A stretch of 64,000 nucleotides of DNA from an uncultured Glaciecola sp. (GTDB taxonomy: Bacteria > Pseudomonadota > Gammaproteobacteria > Enterobacterales > Alteromonadaceae), in the NCBI GenBank assembly GCA_905479945.1, contig CAJQOP010000025.1:19621-83620 (forward strand), read 5' to 3'. The position numbers and the translations under genes were made by a program. Numbering within the stretch: the stretch's first letter is position 1; each line of letters begins with the position of its first letter. The notes below the pieces were generated by a model. The model worked only from the letters and a program-made list of their open reading frames with translations. It was not told the origin of the DNA and ran no database searches. Of the stretch, positions 1 through 9,430 are shown in pieces.

Positions 1-458
1 TTGCCGCCCTCTTTTGTCATTACTTTAATATCACCAATTACCATACTTGGATCTGCCGCTTTACACATATCGAATATGGTCAAGGCTGCAATAGAAACGC
101 CGGTTAATGCTTCCATTTCAACACCCGTGCTGCCCACTAATTTACACTCACATTTAATCAACACTCGGCAGTTCTTATCGTCAATCTCAAAGTCGACACT
201 GACCTTAGACAACATGAGAGGATGACACAATGGGATGAGCGTGGGACATTGTTTTGCACCTTGGATGCCAGCAATTCTTGCAGTAGCCAAAACGTCGCCT
301 TTCGCAATGTTGTTGGCTTTTATTAGTGCGAGTGTTTGCGCTGTCATTGATACAAAACCGGTCGCTATTGCCTTCCTTGCAGAAGGTATTTTGGCGCTCA
401 CATCGACCATACTGGCTTTACCGCCCTCATCGATATGAGTTAATTTGCTATCAGTCAT
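1..458 (-). CDS. moaC: Molybdenum cofactor biosynthesis protein MoaC (3' end outside window)
   Basis: MoaC is cyclic pyranopterin monophosphate synthase, which acts with MoaA on the GTP-derived intermediate in the cytoplasm. The translation shows the family signature almost throughout: [18 protein letters not shown] at the N-terminus, [38 protein letters not shown] and the active-site segment DMCKA. About 152 residues are present and the family is about 160, so only the last few residues are cut by the left edge. I chose ATG 458 because it aligns with the E. coli start (MSQLTHI). An in-frame ATG at 473 is the alternative. No other moa gene is visible here. Confidence 0.95.
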   Translation of the reverse strand, partial: MTDSKLTHIDEGGKASMVDVSAKIPSARKAIATGFVSMTAQTLALIKANNIAKGDVLATARIAGIQGAKQCPTLIPLCHPLMLSKVSVDFEIDDKNCRVLIKCECKLVGSTGVEMEALTGVSIAALTIFDMCKAADPSMVIGDIKVMTKEGG

Positions 459-507
459 GTATTCATAATCCATAAAACTCTATTACCAAATAGTTTAAAG
501 CAAAAAA

Positions 508-550
508 GGGGTCAGGGTTATTTAATCTCAGTTTAAATAACCCTGACCCC
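508..550 (-). terminator. Perfect 18-bp hairpin with U-tract (terminator, REP-like sequence)
   Basis: GGGGTCAGGGTTATTTAA (508-525) is followed by a 7-nt loop and its exact reverse complement (533-550). On the minus strand it is followed by six T residues (502-507), so it can act as a rho-independent terminator for the reductase gene ending at 567, just before moaC. The GGGGTCAG core resembles palindromes that are dispersed in marine gammaproteobacteria with REP-associated transposases; that link is from memory. Confidence 0.75.
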
Positions 551-566
551 CGCCGTTTCTTTTAGC

Positions 567-1592
567 TTACTTTTTACTAATCACGTTTTGTAAGTACTCG
601 GGGCTTAGCTTTGGTGAGCCTTGTTGCTTTTGCTCAGCATCCCGAACCAAATTTACAATGGCTTGATTCACTGGAGCCTGCATTCCTAAATCCATAGCCA
701 AATTAACGATCTCGCCATTTAAATAATCTATTTCAGTCTTGCGCTTCAACTCAAAGTCTTCATACATAGAGGAGCGAGCTTTGGGGTCGATTTTTAATGT
801 TGCACTAGCCACTCTTTTAAACAGCCAGTTGGGTAATGAGAGAATGAATGGCATTAATTTAGGTATGACCTTGCCGGTTCGAGCTGGCTTTATACCCGCA
901 GCCTTCATTATTGTTAACGCTTCAGCAATAACTTTGGTCATGACTTTGCGGTATTCCAGATTGTTGAGTTGATCCAACAGAGGAACCCCGGATAAGGCAT
1001 TTACTGAGTTATTCAAATTCATGATGAGCTTCCCCCACTGCACACCCGAAATATCATTGTGAAGTATTACCGGCAGTTCCGCTTTTTTTAAAGCCGCAAG
1101 TAAAGGCAATAGCTCATCCTCAGCAGCCTCAATAGCTAGATCACCTTCGGTACCACAATGAAATTGGCCCAAGCCATTGCCAAGCACATTAAAAGGCACC
1201 ATGCCTTTTACTACTCTGTGCCCCGGAAGTAATGCCCTCAAAATCCGTACGTTCTGAATACCGTTTTGAAAACTAATGATAACTGCATCGGATTTTGCAA
1301 ATTCTAGTATAGAAGTCGCTGCTGCTTCAGTGTCCCCACTCTTAACCGTTAGAAAAATATAGTCCGCGTCACGCAATGCTTCAGTATTTGTGGAAAAGCT
1401 AATGTTCTGGGGTAGAAGCTTTTGGTGACGTCCTTTCCAATCAGTTACTAGCAAGCCGTGTTCTTCTAATTGAAGCTGAATACGTTCACGGCCAATCAAC
1501 ACGGCATCATAATCAATTGCGATCAAACAACCACCTAAATAGCAACCAATGCTACCGGCGCCGAATATGCTGATTTTGGGCTTATCTGTCAA
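567..1592 (-). CDS. 2-dehydropantoate 2-reductase family protein (PanE/ApbA-like)
   Basis: Predicted NADP-dependent reductase of the ketopantoate reductase family, 341 residues. The Rossmann motif GAGSIG lies at residues 11-16, followed by the central SFQNGIQNV segment and the helical C-terminal domain with WGKLIMNLNNSVNAL, where the family has its catalytic lysine. The start is uncertain. TTG at 1592 puts the Rossmann fold directly at the N-terminus, as in the family. An ATG at 1700 would add a 36-residue hydrophobic leader not expected for this cytoplasmic enzyme. Many paralogues of this family are not true PanE, so the substrate is left open. A hairpin terminator follows. Confidence 0.85.
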   Translation of the reverse strand: MTDKPKISIFGAGSIGCYLGGCLIAIDYDAVLIGRERIQLQLEEHGLLVTDWKGRHQKLLPQNISFSTNTEALRDADYIFLTVKSGDTEAAATSILEFAKSDAVIISFQNGIQNVRILRALLPGHRVVKGMVPFNVLGNGLGQFHCGTEGDLAIEAAEDELLPLLAALKKAELPVILHNDISGVQWGKLIMNLNNSVNALSGVPLLDQLNNLEYRKVMTKVIAEALTIMKAAGIKPARTGKVIPKLMPFILSLPNWLFKRVASATLKIDPKARSSMYEDFELKRKTEIDYLNGEIVNLAMDLGMQAPVNQAIVNLVRDAEQKQQGSPKLSPEYLQNVISKK

Positions 1593-1712
1593 ACGAAGAT
1601 ACTCGCTATCTGTTATTTTTGCATGGCTAAGAATGTAACAAACAAGCAGTAATAAATGAAGGGAAGTCGTCATTAAACATAGAATGCGATAGTTCAGCAA
1701 TGCAAAGCTAGA

Positions 1713-2246
1713 TTATAAGAATTCCTGCCCCTTAGTTGGGTAAGTGAGTAAGTAGAGCAACACTAATATACCAACAACCGGTGCTAAGCTGATTAGCTGC
1801 CACCAAGGGCTCAGCCCAGCGTCACGGAGTCGCCTAGTGCAGGCGGCGATCCACGGCAGTAGAACTATTAGTGAGGCAATTTGCATCGGCAAAGAACCAG
1901 CGGCATCGGCGATTAACTGAGCCAAAGCCAGCAACATTGTCACAGCGAGCGCGAACCACCAAAAATCGGCGCGAGGTGTTACTCCGCTGAATTCGAGTCC
2001 ATGCAATATACCTTCGCGTATTGCCTTGATGGCTGGTTCGCCGGGTGCAGGATCGACCAACAGAAGACTCTCGGCCGGTACTTCAAAGACTGCAGCAAGT
2101 GCCCGCAAGGACTCCGTCGAGATCTTCGCGCCTGACTCAAGACGTTGAATGGTCCGCAAGTTTAAGGCACTCAGTTTGGCCAATTGTTCCTGTGACCATT
2201 GGCGGGCAAGCCGCATCTCTCTAAGTCGGGCGCTATTAATGTGCAT
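1713..2246 (-). CDS. XRE-family helix-turn-helix protein fused to DUF805-like membrane domain
   Basis: Residues about 5-60 form an XRE/Cro-type HTH (LREMRLARQWSQEQLAKLSA, then NLRTIQRLESGAK). Residues about 85-177 hold three hydrophobic helices with the DUF805 signature RLRDAGLSPWW, so this is probably a membrane-anchored transcription regulator of 177 residues. The gene is visibly richer in G+C than its neighbours (many GGC, GCC and CGG codons), suggesting recent acquisition. Three phased copies of GACATG lie just upstream. The signal sensed is unknown. Confidence 0.85.
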   Translation of the reverse strand: MHINSARLREMRLARQWSQEQLAKLSALNLRTIQRLESGAKISTESLRALAAVFEVPAESLLLVDPAPGEPAIKAIREGILHGLEFSGVTPRADFWWFALAVTMLLALAQLIADAAGSLPMQIASLIVLLPWIAACTRRLRDAGLSPWWQLISLAPVVGILVLLYLLTYPTKGQEFL

Positions 2247-2292
2247 GGGTGCTCCTTGATATCATAAGTTAAGGCTTCCCGCCACTATACTC

Positions 2293-2331
2293 TGACATGC
2301 ATATCATCCGTGACGACATGACCATGACATG
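2293..2331. promoter_or_regulatory. Three helically phased GACATG direct repeats upstream of the XRE gene
   Basis: GACATG occurs at 2294, 2315 and 2326, spacings of 21 and 11 bp that place the copies on one face of the helix. They lie 48-85 bp upstream of the XRE/DUF805 start and could be its autoregulatory sites; this is inference from spacing only. Nothing else is recognisable in the gap 2247-2614. Its left half is GC-rich like the XRE gene and its right half AT-rich. Confidence 0.3.
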
Positions 2332-2614
2332 GGTCCGACTTTGCGCTGTCGGGCGTTATCTTAGCCTCTTCTGTTGAGCACCAATTGCGGACTCTAGCTA
2401 TTTGAAGCATGCTCTTCAAGTAGATATCTTGTTGCTAACGACTGATTTTGCGCAACAATTATCACTAACACATGATAGTAACACGCAGTTTATTTTACCC
2501 AATAATTTCTAAACCTCCTAAAAATCATGAGCTTTACACCCTTCCAGTATTTGAATAATGCTTGAAAGTCATCTATTTTATAAGGCGATAAGCGAATTCA
2601 TTAGGCAGATATTC

Positions 2615-3496
2615 ATGACCAAACATCCATTTGGCGAAAGCAGCACTTACATCCTACCAAGCAAGAAAAATGAAAACCTCCTCGTCCGTAAATGGAATGC
2701 CTCAGAGACACCAAAGGGGATCATTATCGCAATTCATGGTGGAATGGCCCACTCAGGAGACTGGAACCTGCCGGCGCAGTTCTTCAATCTGAAGGGTTAT
2801 GAGCTTCATGCTCTCGATCTTCCGGGCCATGGGACATACGCTGAGATGAATCCCGGTAAAAAGAACCTCCTCGATATTGAAACCTTCGATGTTTATTTGG
2901 AGCATGTTCATGATCTTGTAAAGTCCGCACATAATGCAGCGCCGACTCTTCCAATATATATTTTTGGTCACTCAATGGGTGGATTAATTTCTTTGCTTTA
3001 CGGTTTAGGCTTGGGCAAAAATCAAACATTCATCCGCGGGTTTGGCATTTCTGCACCGTGGCTCAAAAACAAGGCTAAACCGCCCATTCCAGGATTCGTC
3101 GTAAACTTTCTTGCGCGATTTTTTCCTACCCTGAGTATTCCTTTAAAGCTTGATTTGAGTCATTTGACTCATGACCAAGAAATATTAAAGAGGCATCAGG
3201 AAGACGTCGATTCTGGATTACGAGGCGGAGCGGCCACCCCTCGTTTCGCGATGGTCTCGCAACAGGCACAGGATAAATTAGTAACAGAACTCTCGAACTG
3301 GAAAGAATATCCTTTGGTCGTGGCGATCGCAGGGCTTGATCATCTGGCAGACGCTCAGTTCACTCAGTCTCAAATGCAAGGTATAAAGTCAGAACTGGTC
3401 CAATACCATTGTTACGAAGACAACCTTCATGAGAATTTTAACGAAACAAACCGACAGGACGTTTTCCAGTGCTTAAGTGACGGCCTCAAAATGTAA
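2615..3496 (+). CDS. Alpha/beta hydrolase, monoacylglycerol lipase/lysophospholipase-like
   Basis: Serine hydrolase of about 293 residues. It shows the oxyanion segment AIHGGMAHSGDW, the nucleophile elbow FGHSMGG, a likely catalytic Asp in AGLDHLAD and a likely His in NLHENF. The order and spacing match the monoglyceride lipase/lysophospholipase (Hydrolase_4) family. No signal peptide is seen, so it is probably cytoplasmic. ATG 2615, preceded by AGGCAG, is preferred; an in-frame ATG at 2558 would add 19 residues with no family match. The natural substrate is not deducible. Confidence 0.85.
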   Translation: MTKHPFGESSTYILPSKKNENLLVRKWNASETPKGIIIAIHGGMAHSGDWNLPAQFFNLKGYELHALDLPGHGTYAEMNPGKKNLLDIETFDVYLEHVHDLVKSAHNAAPTLPIYIFGHSMGGLISLLYGLGLGKNQTFIRGFGISAPWLKNKAKPPIPGFVVNFLARFFPTLSIPLKLDLSHLTHDQEILKRHQEDVDSGLRGGAATPRFAMVSQQAQDKLVTELSNWKEYPLVVAIAGLDHLADAQFTQSQMQGIKSELVQYHCYEDNLHENFNETNRQDVFQCLSDGLKM

Positions 3497-3636
3497 CTAG
3501 AAATTCCTCGCCACCAAACCGAGCGACGAGATCTGTTTTGCGTCTTCATTTCAGTAAATTAGTAATAATTACCTAGAATGTCACTCTTAATTCGCTACAA
3601 TATATTTATATTAGCGGGAACAACCGAAGGTCAATT

Positions 3637-4968
3637 ATGTCTTATAGCTTGGTAAACAAAATTTTCTTAATGGTAATAGCAATCGCATTAAACATGCCTG
3701 TTTTTGCCAAGAACCGCATTGATACCCAACGTCCTGATGCGCCTATTTTAGCTGCATATGGAAAATTTGATATCGGCGTACAAACCCTAAAAATTGTTCA
3801 TCCCGAACAAATAGATATAGTCAAAATCGATCCTGCTAAAGCAAAGCCAGACAAATTACCAACTTACGACAGGCCATTAACACTTGAGATTTGGTATCCA
3901 GCGACACCCGGTAATACAGGAACTAACACGCTTGATGTATATTTACGTGATGGAAAGACCAAAGTTGAATTACATGGCAAGGCAGTACGTGATGCCATAC
4001 CTTTAAAAAATACAAATAAATACCCTTTAGTACTAATCTCTCATGGTTACCCGGGCAATCGCTTTTTGTTGGCTCATTTGGCCGAAAACATTGCCTCAAA
4101 AGGTTATGTAGTAGTATCAATTGATCATACGGATTCCACGTATCGGACCTATGCAGCTTTTGCTTCAACCTTGATCAACAGGCCCTTAGATCAGCTATTT
4201 ACACTTAATCAAGTGGCCATTCTATCAAAAGATGAGTCATCCTTTTTATTCAATTTAGTCGACACTGATAACACTGCGCTAATTGGTTATTCAATGGGCG
4301 CATACGGAGCTTTGGTTCTGGCAGGTGGCGGATTGACACAGCAAGCCGTCGATTATCCCTGGGCAGCACCACACAACACCCTAGCTATACACAAAAGCGA
4401 TAGTGAGCAGCATAATTCCTTAGCAGACCCAAGGTTAAAAACGGTTATCGCCTTTGCTCCATGGGGGATGAATGTAAATATGTGGGACAAGACAACACTC
4501 AAAGGTGTCAATGTGCCGACTTTATTCGTGGCAGGTTCGGTTGACGATGTTTCTGGTTATAAAAAAGGTATACGTGCTATCTGGCAGGCGACCACAAGCG
4601 TAGAACGATCATTGTTAACCTTTGAGAATGCAAATCACAGCGCTGGCGCGCCTATGCCGGCTCCAAAAGAAGCCTATGTCTATAGTGAAGAGTTGGGTAT
4701 TCACCTTAGCGATCACTACACGGATCCGGTATGGGACAGTGCACGCATGAACAACATCTCACAGCATTTTGCTACTGCTTGGCTAGAAAAACATCTGAAG
4801 CAGGATGCTTCTATGAATCAATATCTGCAGCTTATACCCAATTCGAATGACGGCCTGTGGAGCATGGATGAGCAGAACAAGGACAAAAACGATCACACTC
4901 ACTGGGCCGGTTTTAAAGCCCGCACTGCCAAAGGTTTAAAATTTGAATCTCTCAATAAGGGTCAGTAA
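3637..4968 (+). CDS. Secreted alpha/beta hydrolase (dienelactone hydrolase/PAF-acetylhydrolase-like)
   Basis: 443 residues with a signal peptide (residues 1-24, ending VFA). The hydrolase core shows VLISHGYPGNRFLLAHLAE (oxyanion region), the nucleophile elbow GYSMGAYGAL, an Asp in AGSVDDVSGY and a His in ENANHSAGAP. The large lids and the region before the core resemble bacterial platelet-activating-factor acetylhydrolase-like or poly-ester hydrolases. It is expected in the periplasm or outside the cell. It stands alone between another hydrolase and a receiver protein, and its substrate is unknown. Confidence 0.8.
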   Translation: MSYSLVNKIFLMVIAIALNMPVFAKNRIDTQRPDAPILAAYGKFDIGVQTLKIVHPEQIDIVKIDPAKAKPDKLPTYDRPLTLEIWYPATPGNTGTNTLDVYLRDGKTKVELHGKAVRDAIPLKNTNKYPLVLISHGYPGNRFLLAHLAENIASKGYVVVSIDHTDSTYRTYAAFASTLINRPLDQLFTLNQVAILSKDESSFLFNLVDTDNTALIGYSMGAYGALVLAGGGLTQQAVDYPWAAPHNTLAIHKSDSEQHNSLADPRLKTVIAFAPWGMNVNMWDKTTLKGVNVPTLFVAGSVDDVSGYKKGIRAIWQATTSVERSLLTFENANHSAGAPMPAPKEAYVYSEELGIHLSDHYTDPVWDSARMNNISQHFATAWLEKHLKQDASMNQYLQLIPNSNDGLWSMDEQNKDKNDHTHWAGFKARTAKGLKFESLNKGQ

Positions 4969-5154
4969 GCTTAAACAAAAAAAGAGATATCGAAGCAGTA
5001 AAAAGCAGCTAACAATATGGGAATATTAATAAACGCGACTATCAACTCATAAAAATAGTGAAGCTGCCGCTATAGATAACAGTATATTGGCAATTGATAA
5101 CGGAGTGGTTATTAAAAAATATTCTACCTCAGCAAAACTGGAAATCGAACAATT

Positions 5155-5565
5155 GTGAACGATCCATCAAAAATTTTAAAGCAAATCAATATCCTTGTAG
5201 TTGATGATATGGAGCCAATGCTGAGCCTCATTAGTGCTTGCCTGAGGAAACTGGGAGTTGAAAAGTTAACGACGGCAAACAATGGACAAAATGCTTGGAA
5301 GATCCTCAATAAAAATCGTATCGATCTTATTGTTTGTGATTGGGATATGCCGAAAATGACTGGGCTAGAATTGCTCAAGCTAGTCCGAGAGTCAGATGTG
5401 CACAAACACATACCATTTTTATTGCTAACCGCAACTACTGAGAAAAAATTAGTGCTAGAGGCTGTTCAAGCAGGCGTAAGTGATTATCTCGCAAAACCTT
5501 TCACCCCAAAAGAACTTGATTTTCGTATTATTAAATTACTCAGAAAAATCACTCTGAGTCGCTAG
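5155..5565 (+). CDS. Single-domain response regulator (CheY-like receiver)
   Basis: 136 residues consisting only of a receiver domain. The acidic pair is D17/D18, the phospho-acceptor D62 (in IVCDWDMPKMTG), the switch Thr T92 and the conserved Lys K114 (LAKPF). There is no output domain, so it probably works by protein-protein contact, as CheY or a phosphorelay shuttle does. The start is GTG. No histidine kinase is adjacent, so the partner is unknown. Confidence 0.9.
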   Translation: MNDPSKILKQINILVVDDMEPMLSLISACLRKLGVEKLTTANNGQNAWKILNKNRIDLIVCDWDMPKMTGLELLKLVRESDVHKHIPFLLLTATTEKKLVLEAVQAGVSDYLAKPFTPKELDFRIIKLLRKITLSR

Positions 5566-5699
5566 GTTCAATAGCACCTAAATCCAAGGTTTTCACATAA
5601 TGATATTTGGCACTGATGTTCTATAAACTAGTTGCCCTATTTACGCTGCCCTTACTTATATTTTAAGGTAAACGCGCTATTGGGGCCAGTAGACTTACC

Positions 5700-6665
5700 T
5701 TAGTCTTTGATAACCAGTGTTGACTGGCGTTCTCTGTTTATATGCAGTTGAGTTACATCCGGCCGCGAATAGTGGCCAACAGGATCGAAATTATGCCTCT
5801 CTTGTAACACTATTTGATGATCAATTTCGGCAACGAAAACACCTTCAACTCCTATTTGTGGCTCGATAAGCCAAGTACCATCTGGAGCTGCAATACAAGA
5901 AGCGCCACTAGCTAAAATATCCGGTGCGTTCGCAATGATTTCATCATAGTGTGGCGTGTTTTTGGGAAAGTCCGTTGCACGCATCAAACCTGAGACTGAC
6001 AACACATAGCTGCGCCCCTCTTTTGCCACAAAACGGGTGATGTCATGTGTATTGTGCTCACCGCCTGGCCAAATTGCTACGTGTAAGTCTTCGCCCTGCG
6101 CATACAAAGCGGCTCTAGCTAGTGGCATCCAGTTTTCCCAGCAATTCAGCGCGCCTAATGTAAAGTTGCCGATAGGAAAAGTTCGTAATCCGTGACCATC
6201 ACCTTGTGACCATGTTAAACGCTCTTCGTAAGTTGGCATGAGTTTGCGATGCACATTGTCAATAACACCCTCTTGATTAATATAAACAAGGGATGCGTAT
6301 AAACTGTGGCCACCGCGATCAGTGGCTCGTTCTGCAATACCAACGACAACCGCAATATTAAGTTGTTTGGCTAATTTACAAAGCGGTGCTAAGTGACCCA
6401 ACTCAATATTGACCGCCTGGGAAACATAGTGAGCGTGAATTTCTTTCTGCTTTGTTGAATTGAATTGTGCGCCGTTGGTCAGCTCTAACCAAAAAGGATA
6501 GCCTGGCAATAAGCACTCACCAAAGGTAACTAAACTCGCACCTTTATCAGCGGCTTCTTGCACCGCTTTCATAATTTTAACTAAGGTTGCTTCTCGATTT
6601 AGCCAAACCGGTGCGATTTGAGCCAATGCTACTTTCATCTTTGAGTCAGCGCTTATCTCTGGCAT
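5700..6665 (-). CDS. Nitrilase-family carbon-nitrogen hydrolase
   Basis: 321 residues, the usual length for nitrilases of branch 1. The catalytic triad segments are all visible: Glu in FGECLLPGYPFW, Lys in HRKLMPTYEER and Cys in LNCWENWMPLAR. The WEN after the Cys is characteristic of aliphatic/aryl-acetonitrile nitrilases rather than amidases. It likely converts a nitrile to its acid plus ammonia in the cytoplasm. A second possible start (MKVALAQ) lies at 6641, but the longer one has an upstream AAGGTG. No aldoxime dehydratase or other nitrile-pathway gene is adjacent. Confidence 0.9.
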   Translation of the reverse strand: MPEISADSKMKVALAQIAPVWLNREATLVKIMKAVQEAADKGASLVTFGECLLPGYPFWLELTNGAQFNSTKQKEIHAHYVSQAVNIELGHLAPLCKLAKQLNIAVVVGIAERATDRGGHSLYASLVYINQEGVIDNVHRKLMPTYEERLTWSQGDGHGLRTFPIGNFTLGALNCWENWMPLARAALYAQGEDLHVAIWPGGEHNTHDITRFVAKEGRSYVLSVSGLMRATDFPKNTPHYDEIIANAPDILASGASCIAAPDGTWLIEPQIGVEGVFVAEIDHQIVLQERHNFDPVGHYSRPDVTQLHINRERQSTLVIKD

Positions 6666-6771
6666 GTGGTCTTTTCACCTTCTCATTTAATTTACGATTA
6701 CAAAAAGATATGGCATCCGCACTGCTTGGTATCCGTGATGTTATATTTGCTGAACTGATTTATTCTTCGAA

Positions 6772-7638
6772 TTATTGAGCGAATTTATTCGCAAATACCT
6801 GGGCGAAAAATGTTGGTGATGAATCATCCATATTGAAATATAGACTCGGTTCAATCAATTCAACTTCTATTATCATAAGTTTGTCATTCAAAGAGACAAT
6901 ATCAATTCTTGCATATAGAGCATCTTCTGGAAGAGCTGCAATCGTCTTTTCAGCTAAAGCCAACATTTGCTCTGTTGGTTTTATACTACTTAATTGCCCG
7001 CCATGCTCTTCCTGCACTCGAAAATCACCCTTTGCAGGTTGTTTACATATTGCGTGGCTATATTGCGAGTCAAAGTAAAAAAGTGAATACTCACCCTCTT
7101 CAAGGATACTACTTAAAAAAGGCTGAATCATTGCAGAGCGGTTTATGTACTCTTCAACTATCTGACTTGATTTGGCCTTTGCCGTCTCTCTAGTGAGTCG
7201 ATAGGTGAAGTCGGCGTTTGCACTGACGTAGGGTTTAACAACAACTTCGTTGGAGTTGAATTTACTAAAAGCCCGTTCAAAATCGGCAGCTTGTAGTTCA
7301 TCAACCCAAAGCGTTGGAATAATTGGAACGCCTTTCTCTTCTAATTCTTTAAGATATTTTTTTGAAATGTTCCATTCAATGAGTGACATTGAATTACATA
7401 ATATGGCTGAGGATTGATGAATATTTTGAAGACAACTAAGGAATTCTTGGCAATGGACTTGGTAGTCCCAAGTGCTGCGAACCACAACGACATCGTACTG
7501 ATCCCAATTATGCTGTGTTTCATGCCATGACACTTCAACCGCTTCCCAACCCAACTCTTTTAACGGAGCTGAAAGCAATCGGTCATAAACAAAAAAATCT
7601 TCTAAATTATCAGTGCTTAAAATGGCTACTTTGCGCAT
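6772..7638 (-). CDS. ATP-grasp domain protein (glutathione synthetase/DcsG-like)
   Basis: 288 residues with the overall ATP-grasp layout. An N-terminal segment reads DVVVVRSTWDYQ, a central nucleotide-binding part includes EVVVKPYVSANADFTYRL, and the C-terminal acidic metal site lies in YARIDIV and IIEVELIEPSLYF. The STWDY motif is seen in ATP-grasp ligases related to the cycloserine enzyme DcsG. ATP-grasp enzymes ligate a carboxylate to an amine or thiol; the partners here are unknown. An RBS (AAGGA) lies inside the upstream small-protein gene, which overlaps by 29 nt, so the two are probably co-translated. Confidence 0.8.
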   Translation of the reverse strand: MRKVAILSTDNLEDFFVYDRLLSAPLKELGWEAVEVSWHETQHNWDQYDVVVVRSTWDYQVHCQEFLSCLQNIHQSSAILCNSMSLIEWNISKKYLKELEEKGVPIIPTLWVDELQAADFERAFSKFNSNEVVVKPYVSANADFTYRLTRETAKAKSSQIVEEYINRSAMIQPFLSSILEEGEYSLFYFDSQYSHAICKQPAKGDFRVQEEHGGQLSSIKPTEQMLALAEKTIAALPEDALYARIDIVSLNDKLMIIEVELIEPSLYFNMDDSSPTFFAQVFANKFAQ

Positions 7639-7807
7639 CTAGGTCCTTGTTAACTGCTGGCTCGCTTTGTGATTTGAATTTATTAATTTGCGGCAAACTT
7701 GTTTGTATACCTGAGTTTACTTCACTATTTTTTGAGCTAAAAAGCACTGCAGTTATAATAATCACAGCGGCAACCATGATTAACCACAAATTGCGTTTAA
7801 AATGCAT
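7610..7807 (-). CDS. Small single-pass membrane protein overlapping the ATP-grasp gene
   Basis: 65 residues: a basic start (MHFKRN), one transmembrane helix (about residues 7-23), then a hydrophilic tail of about 40 residues ending in a histidine-containing stretch. AAGGGA sits 5 nt before the ATG, a good RBS. The 3' end overlaps the ATP-grasp start by 29 nt, the usual sign of one operon. I do not recognise the family. The architecture would place the tail outside the membrane, perhaps as a partner or substrate of the ligase; that is inference. Confidence 0.55.
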   Translation of the reverse strand: MHFKRNLWLIMVAAVIIITAVLFSSKNSEVNSGIQTSLPQINKFKSQSEPAVNKDLDAQSSHFKH

Positions 7808-7945
7808 AAAATCCCTTTTGTAACAAGTAAAATTCCGTCGATGCCGGCTGTTATTTCTTTAGCAAACCAGCTTCGAGCGTAAGAGTACCAAATTTTGTGT
7901 ACTGAAAGCTATCTGATCAAGGTATTTCGAGCTAAGCTTTGAAGA

Positions 7946-9172
7946 CTAAAATTTAGTTGTTAACCAAAACCAAATTTTATCTGCATCTACTCGGCCACCC
8001 TCACCAGTGTATTTGGCATATTTAATAGCGGCTGTATAGTGCTTAGCAAAAGGCTTAACGTATTGTAAGTTAATTTCTGAACCCAAATCGTCAATTGATG
8101 CATTAGACTCATCAGCAGAGAAATCATGATAAGCAGCAAGCCATTTACCACCCGCTACGTTTCCTGACAGCGTAAATATTACATCAACTAAGCCTTGACT
8201 GGGCGTGCCTAAAAATTGATCTGACCAACCGTTGAATTTGTGCAAAGTAGCCAATGGTGTTGCGAAACCAAAATTTCCATTGTCAGAACCAAGAACTTCA
8301 TATCCTAACTTAGCAGTAATTTTAGGCAATTTAACACCTACTTCTGCGAACAGGTAGTCAGCATCAAAACTGGTTCCTGTTAGCGAATTTTCGCTGCTTT
8401 GTGTTGCGTACTCAAATGAATATAAAAACGTAGTGTCGCCTTTTTTAGCTGCTTTCGTTCCGCCTCTAAAGCTAACACCATAAGTATCGAGTGCGTTATC
8501 GATGTCGCTATCAACTTCCAACAGATAACTATAAGCGGTGAATGCCCCATAGCTTGTTTTGTAATTCAAATTCACTAAATGATCTTTCGAATCTAGGTCG
8601 GCAGCTTCACCAAATATACGATTACGCTGGTTGATATAGCTGTATTGCACTTTCATTTTATCGTTAACTGCATAAACAACAGTTGCCGCATCAAAGGTTT
8701 GTCTATCTTGACGCCAGCCAACATGGCCAACGAAGCGATGTCCGTCGAGTGCAATAACTTGACGACCCAATTTAAGCGTGAGCTTATCTTTTTTATACTG
8801 AACAAAAGCTTGGTCAAGTTCAGTAAACTCTGGGTCAGCAATAACTGAATATTGGCCCAAGTTATATGCTGTAGGGCCTACAGTATAATCGCCTTGACCT
8901 AGAACGATGCGGTTGTCTTCTAGCTCAAAAGATACCGACCAGCCGTCTAAATCAGCGCTTGTGTAACCAAGTCTAGTCCGGAGTGTGAATGCGCTGGCAT
9001 CGTTCAATGTGTTGTCTTGGGATACGTCTTCATATCTAAGATTGAAATTACCGCTCGCTTTGCCTGAACTCAATGCCTCGTAAAAGGAGTCTGCGGCAAC
9101 TGTAGAAGCTGACATGCCGGTCATTAGTAATGCAGATGCAATAATTGACAATGAATACTTTTGTTTTCTCAT
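7946..9172 (-). CDS. Outer-membrane porin, alginate_export-like family
   Basis: 408 residues with a signal peptide (cleavage after STVAA, about residue 27) and alternating amphipathic strands throughout, ending in an aromatic Phe (KIWFWLTTKF) as outer-membrane beta-barrels do. Segments such as NLRYEDVSQDN, FTLRTRLGYTS, KLGRQVIALDGHRFVG and QDRQTFDA are typical of the alginate_export porin family common in Alteromonadales. The solute is unknown. It is monocistronic. Confidence 0.8.
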   Translation of the reverse strand: MRKQKYSLSIIASALLMTGMSASTVAADSFYEALSSGKASGNFNLRYEDVSQDNTLNDASAFTLRTRLGYTSADLDGWSVSFELEDNRIVLGQGDYTVGPTAYNLGQYSVIADPEFTELDQAFVQYKKDKLTLKLGRQVIALDGHRFVGHVGWRQDRQTFDAATVVYAVNDKMKVQYSYINQRNRIFGEAADLDSKDHLVNLNYKTSYGAFTAYSYLLEVDSDIDNALDTYGVSFRGGTKAAKKGDTTFLYSFEYATQSSENSLTGTSFDADYLFAEVGVKLPKITAKLGYEVLGSDNGNFGFATPLATLHKFNGWSDQFLGTPSQGLVDVIFTLSGNVAGGKWLAAYHDFSADESNASIDDLGSEINLQYVKPFAKHYTAAIKYAKYTGEGGRVDADKIWFWLTTKF

Positions 9173-9430
9173 GAGGTCTCTATTCCAGTGTTTGTTAATT
9201 CCGTTTTATCTCTTACACAAAAACTTAAGCAAAGCATAATAAGATTGCTAGTAAGTTAAGGTATCGGCCATTACTAATTTTTTTCGCGGTTTTTCTCAAC
9301 AAATTGAAAGTACTGCGCTAAGCAGTGACAGAAAGCTAGTAATGAGTTGAGCCTGAATGGTAGGTCAGCGCGTTCGAACTTAAATAAATATAGAGACTAT
9401 TATCATTCATACATATTCATGCTGCTTAAT

